From Ga0077555 sp964500805 (lineage in GTDB: Bacteria > Pseudomonadota > Alphaproteobacteria > Rhizobiales > Hyphomicrobiaceae), in contig CAZCQH010000001.1 of the NCBI GenBank assembly GCA_964500805.1, positions 175,567 to 239,566 of the forward strand: a stretch of 64,000 bases of DNA. The letters run 5' to 3'. The notes under the pieces are model-generated. The model saw only the letters and a list, made by a program, of their open reading frames with translations, was not told the DNA's origin and did not search any database. This document shows positions 37,870-45,977 of the stretch, piece after piece (the stretch's first letter is position 1; every line of letters starts with the position of its first letter). The translations under genes and the position numbers were made by a program.

Positions 37870-39756
37870 GTGTTTGCTTCGTTTTTGATCCAGACTATGA
37901 ATGGCCTTGCCAGCGCATCGCTGCTGTTCCTGGTGGCGCTCGGGTTGACCCTCATTTTCGGCGTCACGCGTATCATCAACTTTGCACACGGCTCCTTGAT
38001 GATGCTCGGCGCCTACACGGGAGCAACGCTCTACGGCGCGCTTGGCGGCGGCGTGCTCGGCTTCTGGGGTGGTGCTCTCCTGGCAGCGCTGACCGTTGCC
38101 GCCGTTGGCGTGCTGATCGAATTGACCGTTCTGCGCCGCATCTACGCTGCACCTGAGATGCTGCAGCTGATCACGACCTTCGGCATCGTGCTCGTTCTAA
38201 AAGATGTCACCCTCTATCTCTGGGGACCCGAGGACATCCTGGGTCCCCGCGCTCCAGGGCTCAAAGGCGCCGTCTCCATCTTCGGCAAACCGTTTCCCGA
38301 ATACGATCTGCTTTTGCTGCTGCTGGGCCCCGCCTTTCTCGCCGGCATCTGGTTGCTGCTGACACGCACCGGCTGGGGCACGCGCGTGCGCGCCGCCACC
38401 GAGGATCGCGACATGGCGGCGGCGCTCGGCATCAACCAGTCGCTGCTGTTCACGAGCGTGTTTGCGCTCGGCTCATTCCTGGCCGGTCTTGGCGGAGCGC
38501 TGGCGCTTCCCCGCGAGCCGGCCAATCTGGCCATGGACCTGACCATCATCGCCGATGTCTTCGTCGTGACAGTCGTCGGTGGCCTCGGCAGCATTCCGGG
38601 CGCCTATGTCGCCGCCATTCTGATCAGCGTGGTCAAGGCGTGGTGCATCGGGCTCGGCGATGCGCCGATCTTCGGCTTCAAGATCTCGTTCACGAAGCTG
38701 ACCCTGGTCGCCGAGTTCATTGTCATGGCCATCGTGCTGATCGTGCGGCCATGGGGGCTCTTTGGCAGCGAGCCTGCCGCACAGCGCATCCCGTCCACTC
38801 AGGTTCTGGCGCTGCCGCCGATCTCGCGCCAGGGCTGGATCACAACCGGCGCTGTTCTCGGCGTATTGGCGACCCTGCCGCTCGTCGCCGACCGCTTCGC
38901 AATCGTGCTTGCGACGGATATCGCCGTGTTCGCGCTTTTCGCCATGAGCCTCGGCCTGCTGATGGGGCTCGGCGGCATGGCCTCGTTCGGTCATGCTGCC
39001 TATCTTGGTGCCGGCGCCTACGCGGCGGCCGTCGCAACCAAGGCCGGCGCGCATTTTCCAGCGGCGCTCATCATCGGTGTCGGCTTTGCGATGCTGCTCG
39101 GCATCCTCTACGGCTGGTTCTGCGTACGCCTCTCCGGTGTCTCGCTCGCCATGCTGACGCTTGCCTTCGCGCAGATCACCTGGGCCATCGCCTTCCAGTG
39201 GGATGCGGTGACCGGCGGCAGCAACGGCCTCGTCGGCATCTGGCCGCCGCAGATGCTTGGCGCCAAGGGCACCTACTTTCTCTTCACGCTCGCACTCACC
39301 GCAGCGGGGATCTGGCTTATCTGGCAACTGGCTCACGCCCGCGCCGGCTACCTGCTCCGCGCCGTCCGAGATCATCGTCGCCGCGCGGAAGCGCTCGGTA
39401 TCGATGCGCGACGTGTGCAGTGGGCCGCGTTCGCGCTCTCGGCAACGCTCGCGGGGCTCGCAGGCGCGCTCTACGTGTTTTCGAAAGGCTCACTCTCGCC
39501 CGACACGCTGTCGATTCCGCGCTCCATGGATGCGCTGATCATGCTGCTGCTCGGAGGGCTGCAGACGCTTGCCGGACCCGTGATCGGCGCTGCCGTCTTC
39601 ACCTGGCTGCACGACTCGATTGCGCGTGCCCTTCCCTATTGGCAGGCGATGCTCGGCCTCACCGTGATCGCACTGACGATCGCCTTCCCGCAGGGCATTG
39701 CCGGCACACTCAGGCAATGGCGTGCGCGGACAGTCTCTCGCGAAGGGCTTTCATGA
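37870..39756 (+). CDS. Fused LivH-LivM ABC permease (HAAT family)
   Basis: A 628-residue membrane protein that unites both inner-membrane subunits of a branched-chain amino acid-type importer. The LivH part (about 1-290) has LGLTLIFGVTRIINFAHG and the later VVGGLGSIPGAYVAA loop. The LivM part (about 320-620) has ALFAMSLGLLMGLGGMASFGHAAYLGAGAY and RRAEALGIDARRVQWAAFALSATLAGLAGAL. About 14-16 hydrophobic segments are visible. The GTG at 37870 is chosen because GGAG lies at the right distance and the frame then begins like LivH; TTG 37813 is upstream and ATG 37897 is an alternative. The stop overlaps the next start as ATGA. Confidence 0.9.
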   Translation: MFASFLIQTMNGLASASLLFLVALGLTLIFGVTRIINFAHGSLMMLGAYTGATLYGALGGGVLGFWGGALLAALTVAAVGVLIELTVLRRIYAAPEMLQLITTFGIVLVLKDVTLYLWGPEDILGPRAPGLKGAVSIFGKPFPEYDLLLLLLGPAFLAGIWLLLTRTGWGTRVRAATEDRDMAAALGINQSLLFTSVFALGSFLAGLGGALALPREPANLAMDLTIIADVFVVTVVGGLGSIPGAYVAAILISVVKAWCIGLGDAPIFGFKISFTKLTLVAEFIVMAIVLIVRPWGLFGSEPAAQRIPSTQVLALPPISRQGWITTGAVLGVLATLPLVADRFAIVLATDIAVFALFAMSLGLLMGLGGMASFGHAAYLGAGAYAAAVATKAGAHFPAALIIGVGFAMLLGILYGWFCVRLSGVSLAMLTLAFAQITWAIAFQWDAVTGGSNGLVGIWPPQMLGAKGTYFLFTLALTAAGIWLIWQLAHARAGYLLRAVRDHRRRAEALGIDARRVQWAAFALSATLAGLAGALYVFSKGSLSPDTLSIPRSMDALIMLLLGGLQTLAGPVIGAAVFTWLHDSIARALPYWQAMLGLTVIALTIAFPQGIAGTLRQWRARTVSREGLS

Positions 39757-41297
39757 CGCCTGTCCTCGCGGTCGAGAACCTCGAAAAATCCTTCCAAGGC
39801 TTCCGAGCCGTGGCGGATGTCTCATTCGGCGTCGGCGCCGGGGAAATGGTGGCTCTGATTGGTCCCAACGGCACAGGCAAAACGACGACATTCAATCTCA
39901 TCAACGGCCAGCTTGCGCCCGACCGCGGCCGCGTTCTGCTCGATGGCCGCGACATCACCGGTACGAAGCCGGCGGAACTCTGCCGTCTCGGCGCCGGCCG
40001 CACGTTTCAGATCACCGCGACGTTTCCGTCGATGACAGTGCTCGAGAACGTCGCCATCGCGCTGATCAGCGGCCATCGCAGCACCACCGGCGCCGGCGCG
40101 AACGCGCTCGCTCGGCTCGCCAGCACGGAACAGATGCCATGGGATCGCGCCCGCGCACTGCTCGCCGAGGTCGGCATGAGCAACAGTGCCGATCAGATGT
40201 GCGGCACGCTCGCCTACGGCGACCTGAAGCGCATCGAGTTGGCGATGGCGATCGCCAACGCGCCGCGCCTGCTGCTGATGGACGAGCCCACCGCCGGTAT
40301 GGCGCCGAAGGAGCGCGGCGCGCTGATGGATCTCGTCGAGCGTATCGCGCACGAGCGACAGACGGCCGTGCTCTTCACCGAGCACGACATGGATGTCGTC
40401 TTCGGCCACGCAGATCGCGTCCTGGTGATGAATCGCGGCAAGCTCATTGCCCAAGGCATGCCGGACGAGATCCGGCGCAATGCGCTGGTGCGCGAGGTCT
40501 ATCTCGGTACGCAAAAAGGGGACAGTCACTATTTGCGCGTTCCGCCGATCGGCGCGCCCGCCGCTCGGGCGCAAATAGTGACTGTCCCCTTTTTGCCCAT
40601 TTTGGACATCAGCAGCCTCAATGCGTGGTACGGGCGCGCGCAGGTGCTGCACGGCGTTTCGCTTCATGTCGCGCCGGGCGAGGCGGTCGTGCTGCTCGGA
40701 CGCAACGGCGCCGGCAAGTCGACGACGATCAAAGCCGTCATGGGGCTCGAGGTCGAGCGCCGGGGACGCATCACGTTCGCCGGCGACGACATCGCGACAT
40801 GGCCGACGCACCGCATCGCCCGCGCCGGCCTCGGCTTCGTGCCGGAGGATCGCCGCGTGTTCGCCGGCCTCACGGTAATGGAGAACCTCGCTGCCGGCCG
40901 CCTTCCCGCCCGCGATGGCCACGCCTGGACGCCGGAGGAGCTGTTCCAGCTCTTCCCCAATCTCGGCCGCATGCAGGACCGGCTCGCCGCGCGCATGTCT
41001 GGCGGCGAGCAGCAGATGCTCACCATCGCGCGCACGCTGATGGGCAATCCGCGCTGCATGCTGCTGGACGAGCCGTCCGAGGGTTTGGCGCCCGTCATCG
41101 TCGAAGCGATTGCAGCAGCGGTGATCGAGCTCAAGCGCCGCGGCGTCGGGCTGCTGATCTCGGAGCAGAATTTGCACTTCGCGCGGCTCGTCGCCGATCG
41201 CGCGACCATCATCGAGCGCGGCGTCATCCGCTTCACCGGCACCATCGCCGAGCTGGATGCCGACCCGAAGCTCAGCGAGCAGTATCTGAGCGTTTGA
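39753..41297 (+). CDS. Fused LivG-LivF ABC ATPase (HAAT family), joined through a palindrome
   Basis: A 514-residue protein with two ATPase halves. LivG (1-250): Walker A GPNGTGKT at 37-44, signature-like LAYGDLKRIELAMAI, Walker B LLLMDEPTAG. LivF (about 280-514): Walker A GRNGAGKST, SGGEQQML signature, LLLDEPSEG. Between them, residues 253-281 (TQKGDSHYLRV to TVPFL) are encoded by a perfect inverted repeat with arms 40511-40538 and 40569-40596, not by family sequence. The insertion removed the normal LivG stop and LivF start. A TTG at 40593 (LPILDIS) could still start a separate LivF. Fed by the LivHM permease through an ATGA overlap. Confidence 0.85.
   Translation: MTPVLAVENLEKSFQGFRAVADVSFGVGAGEMVALIGPNGTGKTTTFNLINGQLAPDRGRVLLDGRDITGTKPAELCRLGAGRTFQITATFPSMTVLENVAIALISGHRSTTGAGANALARLASTEQMPWDRARALLAEVGMSNSADQMCGTLAYGDLKRIELAMAIANAPRLLLMDEPTAGMAPKERGALMDLVERIAHERQTAVLFTEHDMDVVFGHADRVLVMNRGKLIAQGMPDEIRRNALVREVYLGTQKGDSHYLRVPPIGAPAARAQIVTVPFLPILDISSLNAWYGRAQVLHGVSLHVAPGEAVVLLGRNGAGKSTTIKAVMGLEVERRGRITFAGDDIATWPTHRIARAGLGFVPEDRRVFAGLTVMENLAAGRLPARDGHAWTPEELFQLFPNLGRMQDRLAARMSGGEQQMLTIARTLMGNPRCMLLDEPSEGLAPVIVEAIAAAVIELKRRGVGLLISEQNLHFARLVADRATIIERGVIRFTGTIAELDADPKLSEQYLSV
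40511..40596. repeat. Perfect 28-bp inverted repeat (palindromic insertion) inside livGF
   Basis: The left arm 40511-40538 and right arm 40569-40596 are exact complements, separated by 30 bp that themselves include GCCGATCGGC. The core GGGGACAGTCACTATTT resembles the palindromes of REP-associated transposases (RAYT) that I know from other proteobacteria; no transposase gene is in the window. The 86-bp length is not a multiple of three, yet the frame stays open through it. Confidence 0.85.
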
Positions 41298-41310
41298 GCG
41301 CTGCCCAAGC

Positions 41311-42990
41311 TCACTCTGCGAGCGCACGCTGCAGGATCGCGGGAATGTCAGCGCCATCGAGGCCGATGCCGTAGGTGCTGCGCGCCAGGCCGGCGACGCG
41401 TGTGGCGATGAACGCTTCCGCGACCGGTGCCGGCGCGTGCCCGGCAAGGATCGCGCCCGCCGTCACCACGGCGAGCCGTTCGGCCAGCACGCGGCCGCGA
41501 CGATCCAAATGACGCGGCTCGTGCAGCAGGCGCTCGATGTCGGCGAGCCCAGCCTTCAGTCGCGGATCGCCCGCGCATGCGGTGCCGAGCTCCTCGAGCA
41601 CGGCTTCTGCCGCGTCGGGCTCGCGCTGCAGCACACGCAGAACATCGAGCGCCATCACGTTGCCCGAGCCTTCCCAGATCGCGTTGACCGGCACCTCGCG
41701 ATAGATGCGCGCGGCGCGGCCCTCCTCCACGTAGCCGTTGCCGCCGAAGCACTCCATTGCTTCGTAGGCGAGCGCCGGCGCGATCTTGCACACCCAGTAT
41801 TTGATGACCGGCGTCATGAGGCGGGCGAAGGCACCGGCGCGGGAATCGTCCTTGCGGTCGAAGGCGCGGGCGAGGCGGAAGACCAGCGCCGTTGCCGCCT
41901 CCACATCGAGCGCCATGTCGGCGATGACCTCGCGCATCAGCGGCTGATCGGCGAGCGCGCGGCCGAACACCTGCCGGTGCCGCGCATGATGCAGCGCCGA
42001 GGCGACGGCAAAGCGCATCAATCCGGCCGAGGACAGCGCGCAGTCGAGACGCGTTCGCGTCACCATCTCGATGATCGAGGGAACGCCGCGGCCCTCCTCG
42101 CCGATGAGCCAGGCGCTGGCCCCCGGGAACTCCACCTCCGACGAGGCGTTCGAACGATTGCCGAGCTTCTCCTTCAGGCGCTGAATATGCAGCGCGTTGA
42201 CGCTGCCTTCCGGCCGGAAGCGCGGCATCAAAAAGCACGAGAGCCCGCCCTTCGCCTGCGCCAGGATCAAGAACGCATCGCTCATCGGCGCCGACATGAA
42301 CCACTTGTGGCCGGTGATGATGTACTCCTCGCCCGCGCCGGCGCGACCGGCCGGCTCGGCGCGGGTGCTGTTGGCGCGCACGTCGGTGCCGCCCTGCTTC
42401 TCGGTCATGCCCATGCCGATGGTGAGGCCGGCTTTCTGCGCCATGGGCGCGAACGCCGGATCGTAGGTGCGCGAGACGAGGCCCGGCATCCACTGTCGCC
42501 AGATCCCCGGCGCGAGCTCGAGCGTCGCCGCCGCCGCGTGGGTCATGGTGACGGGACAGCAGTGGCCGGGCTCCATTTGCGCGGCGAGGTAGAGGCCAGC
42601 GCCGCGGATGACGTTGGCGCCGGACTCGGATGCGGCGCCGGGCATTGCGAGATGCGCGAAGGTTCGGTTGTGGAGGCCTTCCGCGAGGCTCAGCTGCATC
42701 AGCTCGTGATAGGCCGGATGATACTCGACCATGTCGAGACGGCGGCCCTTGGCATCGAAGGTGCGCAGCCGCGGGGTTGCCTCGTTGGCCTGCCGCGCGA
42801 GCTCGGCGGCGCGCGCCGAGCCGCAGACTTCGCCGAACCCGGCGAGGGCGCCGGCAGCGTCCGCCCCGCCTTCGCGCGCCACCGCTTCGGCGAGCGGTCG
42901 GTCGGTCGAGAAGAGGTCGATGTCCTCGAATGGCGGGCTCTGGTTCACAACTTCGTGAGTGATGACAGATGGAGCAGATGCGGGTGTCAT
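41311..42990 (-). CDS. AidB-like acyl-CoA dehydrogenase family flavoprotein
   Basis: A 559-residue protein of the acyl-CoA dehydrogenase superfamily. The opening VVNQSPPFEDIDLFSTDRPLAEAVAREGG and the late FGGNGYVEEGRAARIYREVPVNAIWEGSGNVMALDVLR fit the AidB subgroup. AidB binds FAD and DNA and is induced by alkylation in E. coli. The FAD-binding TEKQGGTDVRANST and the RTRLDCALSSAGLMR blocks are present. The ATG at 42990 has AGGAG upstream; the longer frame to 43143 is not needed. It is convergent with livGF, whose stop is 13 bp away. No ada or alk genes accompany it. Confidence 0.86.
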   Translation of the reverse strand: MTPASAPSVITHEVVNQSPPFEDIDLFSTDRPLAEAVAREGGADAAGALAGFGEVCGSARAAELARQANEATPRLRTFDAKGRRLDMVEYHPAYHELMQLSLAEGLHNRTFAHLAMPGAASESGANVIRGAGLYLAAQMEPGHCCPVTMTHAAAATLELAPGIWRQWMPGLVSRTYDPAFAPMAQKAGLTIGMGMTEKQGGTDVRANSTRAEPAGRAGAGEEYIITGHKWFMSAPMSDAFLILAQAKGGLSCFLMPRFRPEGSVNALHIQRLKEKLGNRSNASSEVEFPGASAWLIGEEGRGVPSIIEMVTRTRLDCALSSAGLMRFAVASALHHARHRQVFGRALADQPLMREVIADMALDVEAATALVFRLARAFDRKDDSRAGAFARLMTPVIKYWVCKIAPALAYEAMECFGGNGYVEEGRAARIYREVPVNAIWEGSGNVMALDVLRVLQREPDAAEAVLEELGTACAGDPRLKAGLADIERLLHEPRHLDRRGRVLAERLAVVTAGAILAGHAPAPVAEAFIATRVAGLARSTYGIGLDGADIPAILQRALAE

Positions 42991-43415
42991 GGCGAGGACT
43001 CCTCCTTGGCTCGGTGGCATCCATTGCTGACGCCTGAGCCTGCGCTGGCACAGCTTGCCAATGCAACAGGCCCGTTTTTGGCTGCCAGGCCTGTTCTGCC
43101 GGGAAACTCGACCAAGGGTCGCCCGGCGATTTCGATTTGTCATGGGCTAGAACGCACGCTGGCGCGTTTTGCGAGCTGGCAGGGAGGGGGGTAGCCACTC
43201 GAAAATGGGTCGCTGTACGGGCTCCGTAGGTGCCCTAGCGTGCGTGATTCGGGCCTGCAGAAAACGCGCAAACGTTAACGTCCGTGCCGAGGCCGGTCCG
43301 CGGCCGAGGTTGCATCACGAACCCGGCACCTGACGGTCGCATCTCGCACGGACCCGCAAGCAGGACCGGTTGCAGGTCCATCGCGGGCCGAGGATTCGAA
43401 ACGATCCGGTTCGTC
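42991..43415. other. 425-bp intergenic region
   Basis: It separates the AidB-like gene from the HhH-repeat gene; both are read toward lower coordinates. I recognise no gene, repeat or RNA. The AidB promoter must lie here. Confidence 0.4.
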
Positions 43416-45728
43416 TCAGACGCCGGGCTCGTCTTCACGGTCGGCGCGACGCGAGAACTCGGTCTGCCCGCCGGCGGCCAGGATGCGCGCCTGCTCGACC
43501 CAGTTCTCCCGCTCGATGCGGCCCTTGAAGTCGAGCACATGGCTGACGCGATCGATATCGGCGGCCGACCAGTTGGCGATCTGATCGTAGTGGGTGATGC
43601 CCATGGAGTTGAGCTTCTTCTCGATTAGCACGCCGATGCCGCGAATGCGCTTCAGGTCGTCGGGCTGACCCGAGCGTGCCGCACCCACCGCGCCGGCAGG
43701 CCGCAACCCCTCCGAGCGGACCGATCTGAGGCTGGACAGATCGCTTGTGCGCGACTGTGCGGGAGGCGCAGCGGCGGCAGCCGGCCGCACGGCCTCGGTC
43801 AATGTTGCGGGCCGCGTGCTCTCGGCATTGCGCTGCGCCTCGCTCTCACGCCGGTCATGCTCGCGCGAATAGGCAGTGTCGCCGCCCTTGGCCAGAATCT
43901 GTGCCTGCTCGACCCAGTTCTCGCGCTTGACGCGGCCTTGATTGCCGAACAGCCGGTCGTAGCGCTCGACATCACCGGCGCCCCAATTGGCGATCTGCGA
44001 GTAGCGCGTGATGCCTTGGGTATTGAGCAGCTTCTCGACCTCGGCGCTGATGCCACCGATGCGCTGCAGGTTGTCGCGTCCGCTGCCAACGGCAGGCCGC
44101 GCAACTGCAGCGGCGGCGGCAGCGGCGGCTACGGCACCCGCCACGGCAGCAGATGCGGGTGGCGGGGCAGCGGGTGGCGGGGCAGCGGGGGTTGCTGCGA
44201 CAGGGGCGCGAGCGGCCGGCGGCGCGGCGGCGGCGGGCGCGGCGGCAGGTGTCACGACCGCGGCCGGCCTCGGTTGCGCGGGCGCAGTTGGATGTGCGGC
44301 CGCAGGTGCCGCTTGCACGGGGCCCTGACGGACAACAGTCGGAGTGGCATGCGGCGTCGTGGCGGGGCGCACTGCCGGCGGTTGCGCGGCACCCGCTTGC
44401 ACGGTCGGCGGCCGCTGCGCTGGAGGCGCCGATTGCGCTGGTTGGGCAGGCGGCGACGTTGGCGCCGTTTGCCCTTGCGGGGCCGCAGGTGCTGCCGGCA
44501 TCGCCGGTCGCGCGAACGCCGCGCGATCCTCGACCATCGGCCTTGCCGGCTGCTGCTGCGCCGGAGGCGGGGCGGCCGGACGGGCAGGCGGTGCCGCCTG
44601 CTGCGGTTGCGGAGCCGGCGCTGGCGCCGCCGGCGGGGCTGCAGGCGCACTAATGCGTGTTGCTGTGGCCGCCGCAACGGCCGCTGCCGCAGCAGCAGCC
44701 TGCTCCGTGCTCGCCTGCGGACGCGGCGGAATCGGCGCCTGCGGAACGGCTGGCGCGGACTTCTTCTCACCCTCGTCGATCACCGGGCGTGCACTCGGCT
44801 GCTCGCCCCGCGCGACGCGCCGCGAGTAGAACGTCTCCTCGCCGCGCGCCAGGATCTGCGCCTGCTCGATCCAGTTCTCTTGCTCGATGCGGCCCTTGAA
44901 GCCCAGCGCCTGGCTCACTTTGGCCACGTCCTCGGGACGCCACTGCGCAATCTCCGCGTAGCGGCGGATGCCGAGCCGGTTGAGCTCGGTCTCGAGCATC
45001 GCGTCGATGGCGCGGATTCGTTTCAAATCGTCGGGTTTCGTAGTCGCTGCAGTTGGCGCGGCCGGTGCTGTGGGGGCTGCGGGCCGCGCTGCAGGGGGCT
45101 GAGGAGCAGCTGGCGCGGCGGCCGGCACTGGAGCAGAGGTAGGCGCGGCAGGCTTGGCAACCACCACCGGTGGCGGCGTCGCGGCGGGCGTTGGGCGCGG
45201 TGCCTCCGTGCGTGGAGGTGGCGCGGCTGGCAGCGTCGGACGCGCCACCTGCTCGGGTGGCGACGGCGCTGGAGCTGGCATTGCTCCGCGCGCTTGTTCC
45301 CCCGCGAGCGCACGTTCGAAACGCGCGACGTTGTCGTTCTGCTGCGGCGCGGCTCGTGAAGGCACCGCTGGCGGCACCAACGCCGCCGCGGGTGGCTTCG
45401 CCGCCGGTTCCAGCGTATCAGCCCGGCGGAATGCGTCGCGCACCGGCGCCGCCACGGGCTGCGCCATCGGCGGGCGCTGCACATTGGCGGGCGTGAGCAC
45501 TGGTGGCGGCTTCACCGCGCCCTGCGAAGCTGGCTGCGCTGGAGCTGGCGCTGCCGCGGCAGGTTGCGGGGCGACGGCGACGGTCCGAGGCATGACGGCC
45601 GTGCGCTCGATTGCGGGCGCCGCAACGGTTGCGCCACTCATCATCCGGCGCAGCATGCAGGCAATCGCGCAACCCGCGAAATAAGCGAGACCCAGCAGGA
45701 CCAGGGTCTGCAATGTGAATGCCGTCAT
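43416..45728 (-). CDS. Membrane-anchored protein with three helix-hairpin-helix-like domains
   Basis: A 770-residue protein. A membrane helix (LQTLVLLGLAYFAGCAIACML, residues 6-26) is followed by Ala/Pro-rich linkers and three copies of a roughly 70-residue domain at about 232-304, 547-625 and 689-766. Each copy reads like DDLKRIRGIG, then LNSMGITHYDQIANW, GRIERENWVEQAQIL, GRxxFSRR. The first part resembles the helix-hairpin-helix-type unit found at the C terminus of alphaproteobacterial proteins such as NuoE and ribosomal L21-linked forms. The domain may bind nucleic acid or protein; the sequence does not decide. It lies last in a same-strand trio with a 35-residue peptide gene and an OmpA/BON gene. 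Confidence 0.7.
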   Translation of the reverse strand: MTAFTLQTLVLLGLAYFAGCAIACMLRRMMSGATVAAPAIERTAVMPRTVAVAPQPAAAAPAPAQPASQGAVKPPPVLTPANVQRPPMAQPVAAPVRDAFRRADTLEPAAKPPAAALVPPAVPSRAAPQQNDNVARFERALAGEQARGAMPAPAPSPPEQVARPTLPAAPPPRTEAPRPTPAATPPPVVVAKPAAPTSAPVPAAAPAAPQPPAARPAAPTAPAAPTAATTKPDDLKRIRAIDAMLETELNRLGIRRYAEIAQWRPEDVAKVSQALGFKGRIEQENWIEQAQILARGEETFYSRRVARGEQPSARPVIDEGEKKSAPAVPQAPIPPRPQASTEQAAAAAAAVAAATATRISAPAAPPAAPAPAPQPQQAAPPARPAAPPPAQQQPARPMVEDRAAFARPAMPAAPAAPQGQTAPTSPPAQPAQSAPPAQRPPTVQAGAAQPPAVRPATTPHATPTVVRQGPVQAAPAAAHPTAPAQPRPAAVVTPAAAPAAAAPPAARAPVAATPAAPPPAAPPPASAAVAGAVAAAAAAAAVARPAVGSGRDNLQRIGGISAEVEKLLNTQGITRYSQIANWGAGDVERYDRLFGNQGRVKRENWVEQAQILAKGGDTAYSREHDRRESEAQRNAESTRPATLTEAVRPAAAAAPPAQSRTSDLSSLRSVRSEGLRPAGAVGAARSGQPDDLKRIRGIGVLIEKKLNSMGITHYDQIANWSAADIDRVSHVLDFKGRIERENWVEQARILAAGGQTEFSRRADREDEPGV

Positions 45729-45816
45729 CGTGAGCTCCGCGTGTCATCCGGTCTGCCGCCCAGTGTCCGACCTCTGGTCGGAGACTGCCGGCGCAGCGCG
45801 CGACGTATCAAATTCA

Positions 45817-45924
45817 TCACTGGTGATCGTCGCCCGCTTCGCTGCAGGTGAACCAGCCGACCGTGAGCCCGATGACGAAGGCGAGCAGCACGTACCAGAA
45901 CAGCTTGACGAAGAGATAGCCCAT
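45817..45924 (-). CDS. 35-residue membrane peptide
   Basis: The frame MGYLFVKLFWYV then LLAFVIGLTVGWFTCS and a short acidic tail (EAGDDHQ) is a single hydrophobic helix with a cysteine at its end. AAGGAAACAGG stands at the right distance upstream of the ATG 45924, and the frame ends at a TGA at 45817. It is 53 bp downstream of the OmpA/BON gene and 88 bp upstream of the HhH-repeat gene, on the same strand. The composition, ribosome site and position suggest a real small membrane protein. It is too short for standard gene calling and would often be missed. Confidence 0.7.
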   Translation of the reverse strand: MGYLFVKLFWYVLLAFVIGLTVGWFTCSEAGDDHQ

Positions 45925-45977
45925 GGCCTGTTTCCTTGATTGCGCCCTCAGTCGGCTTTTGTCCCGGTCAGCGGATT

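Noticed and set aside
38640..39752. Upstream extension of the LivGF frame over livHM
   Set aside because: This part is in another frame to the LivHM permease and has no family similarity. LivGF begins at ATG 39753 with an ATGA overlap.
41437..43194. Long plus-strand frame (585 codons) opposite the AidB-like gene
   Set aside because: It lies wholly antisense to a clear acyl-CoA dehydrogenase, is rich in Arg/His/Ala as GC-rich shadows are, and has no recognisable motif.
43857..45359. Plus-strand Gly/Arg-rich frame opposite the HhH-repeat gene
   Set aside because: It arises from the Ala/Pro-rich linkers of the minus-strand gene; there is no ribosome site or motif.
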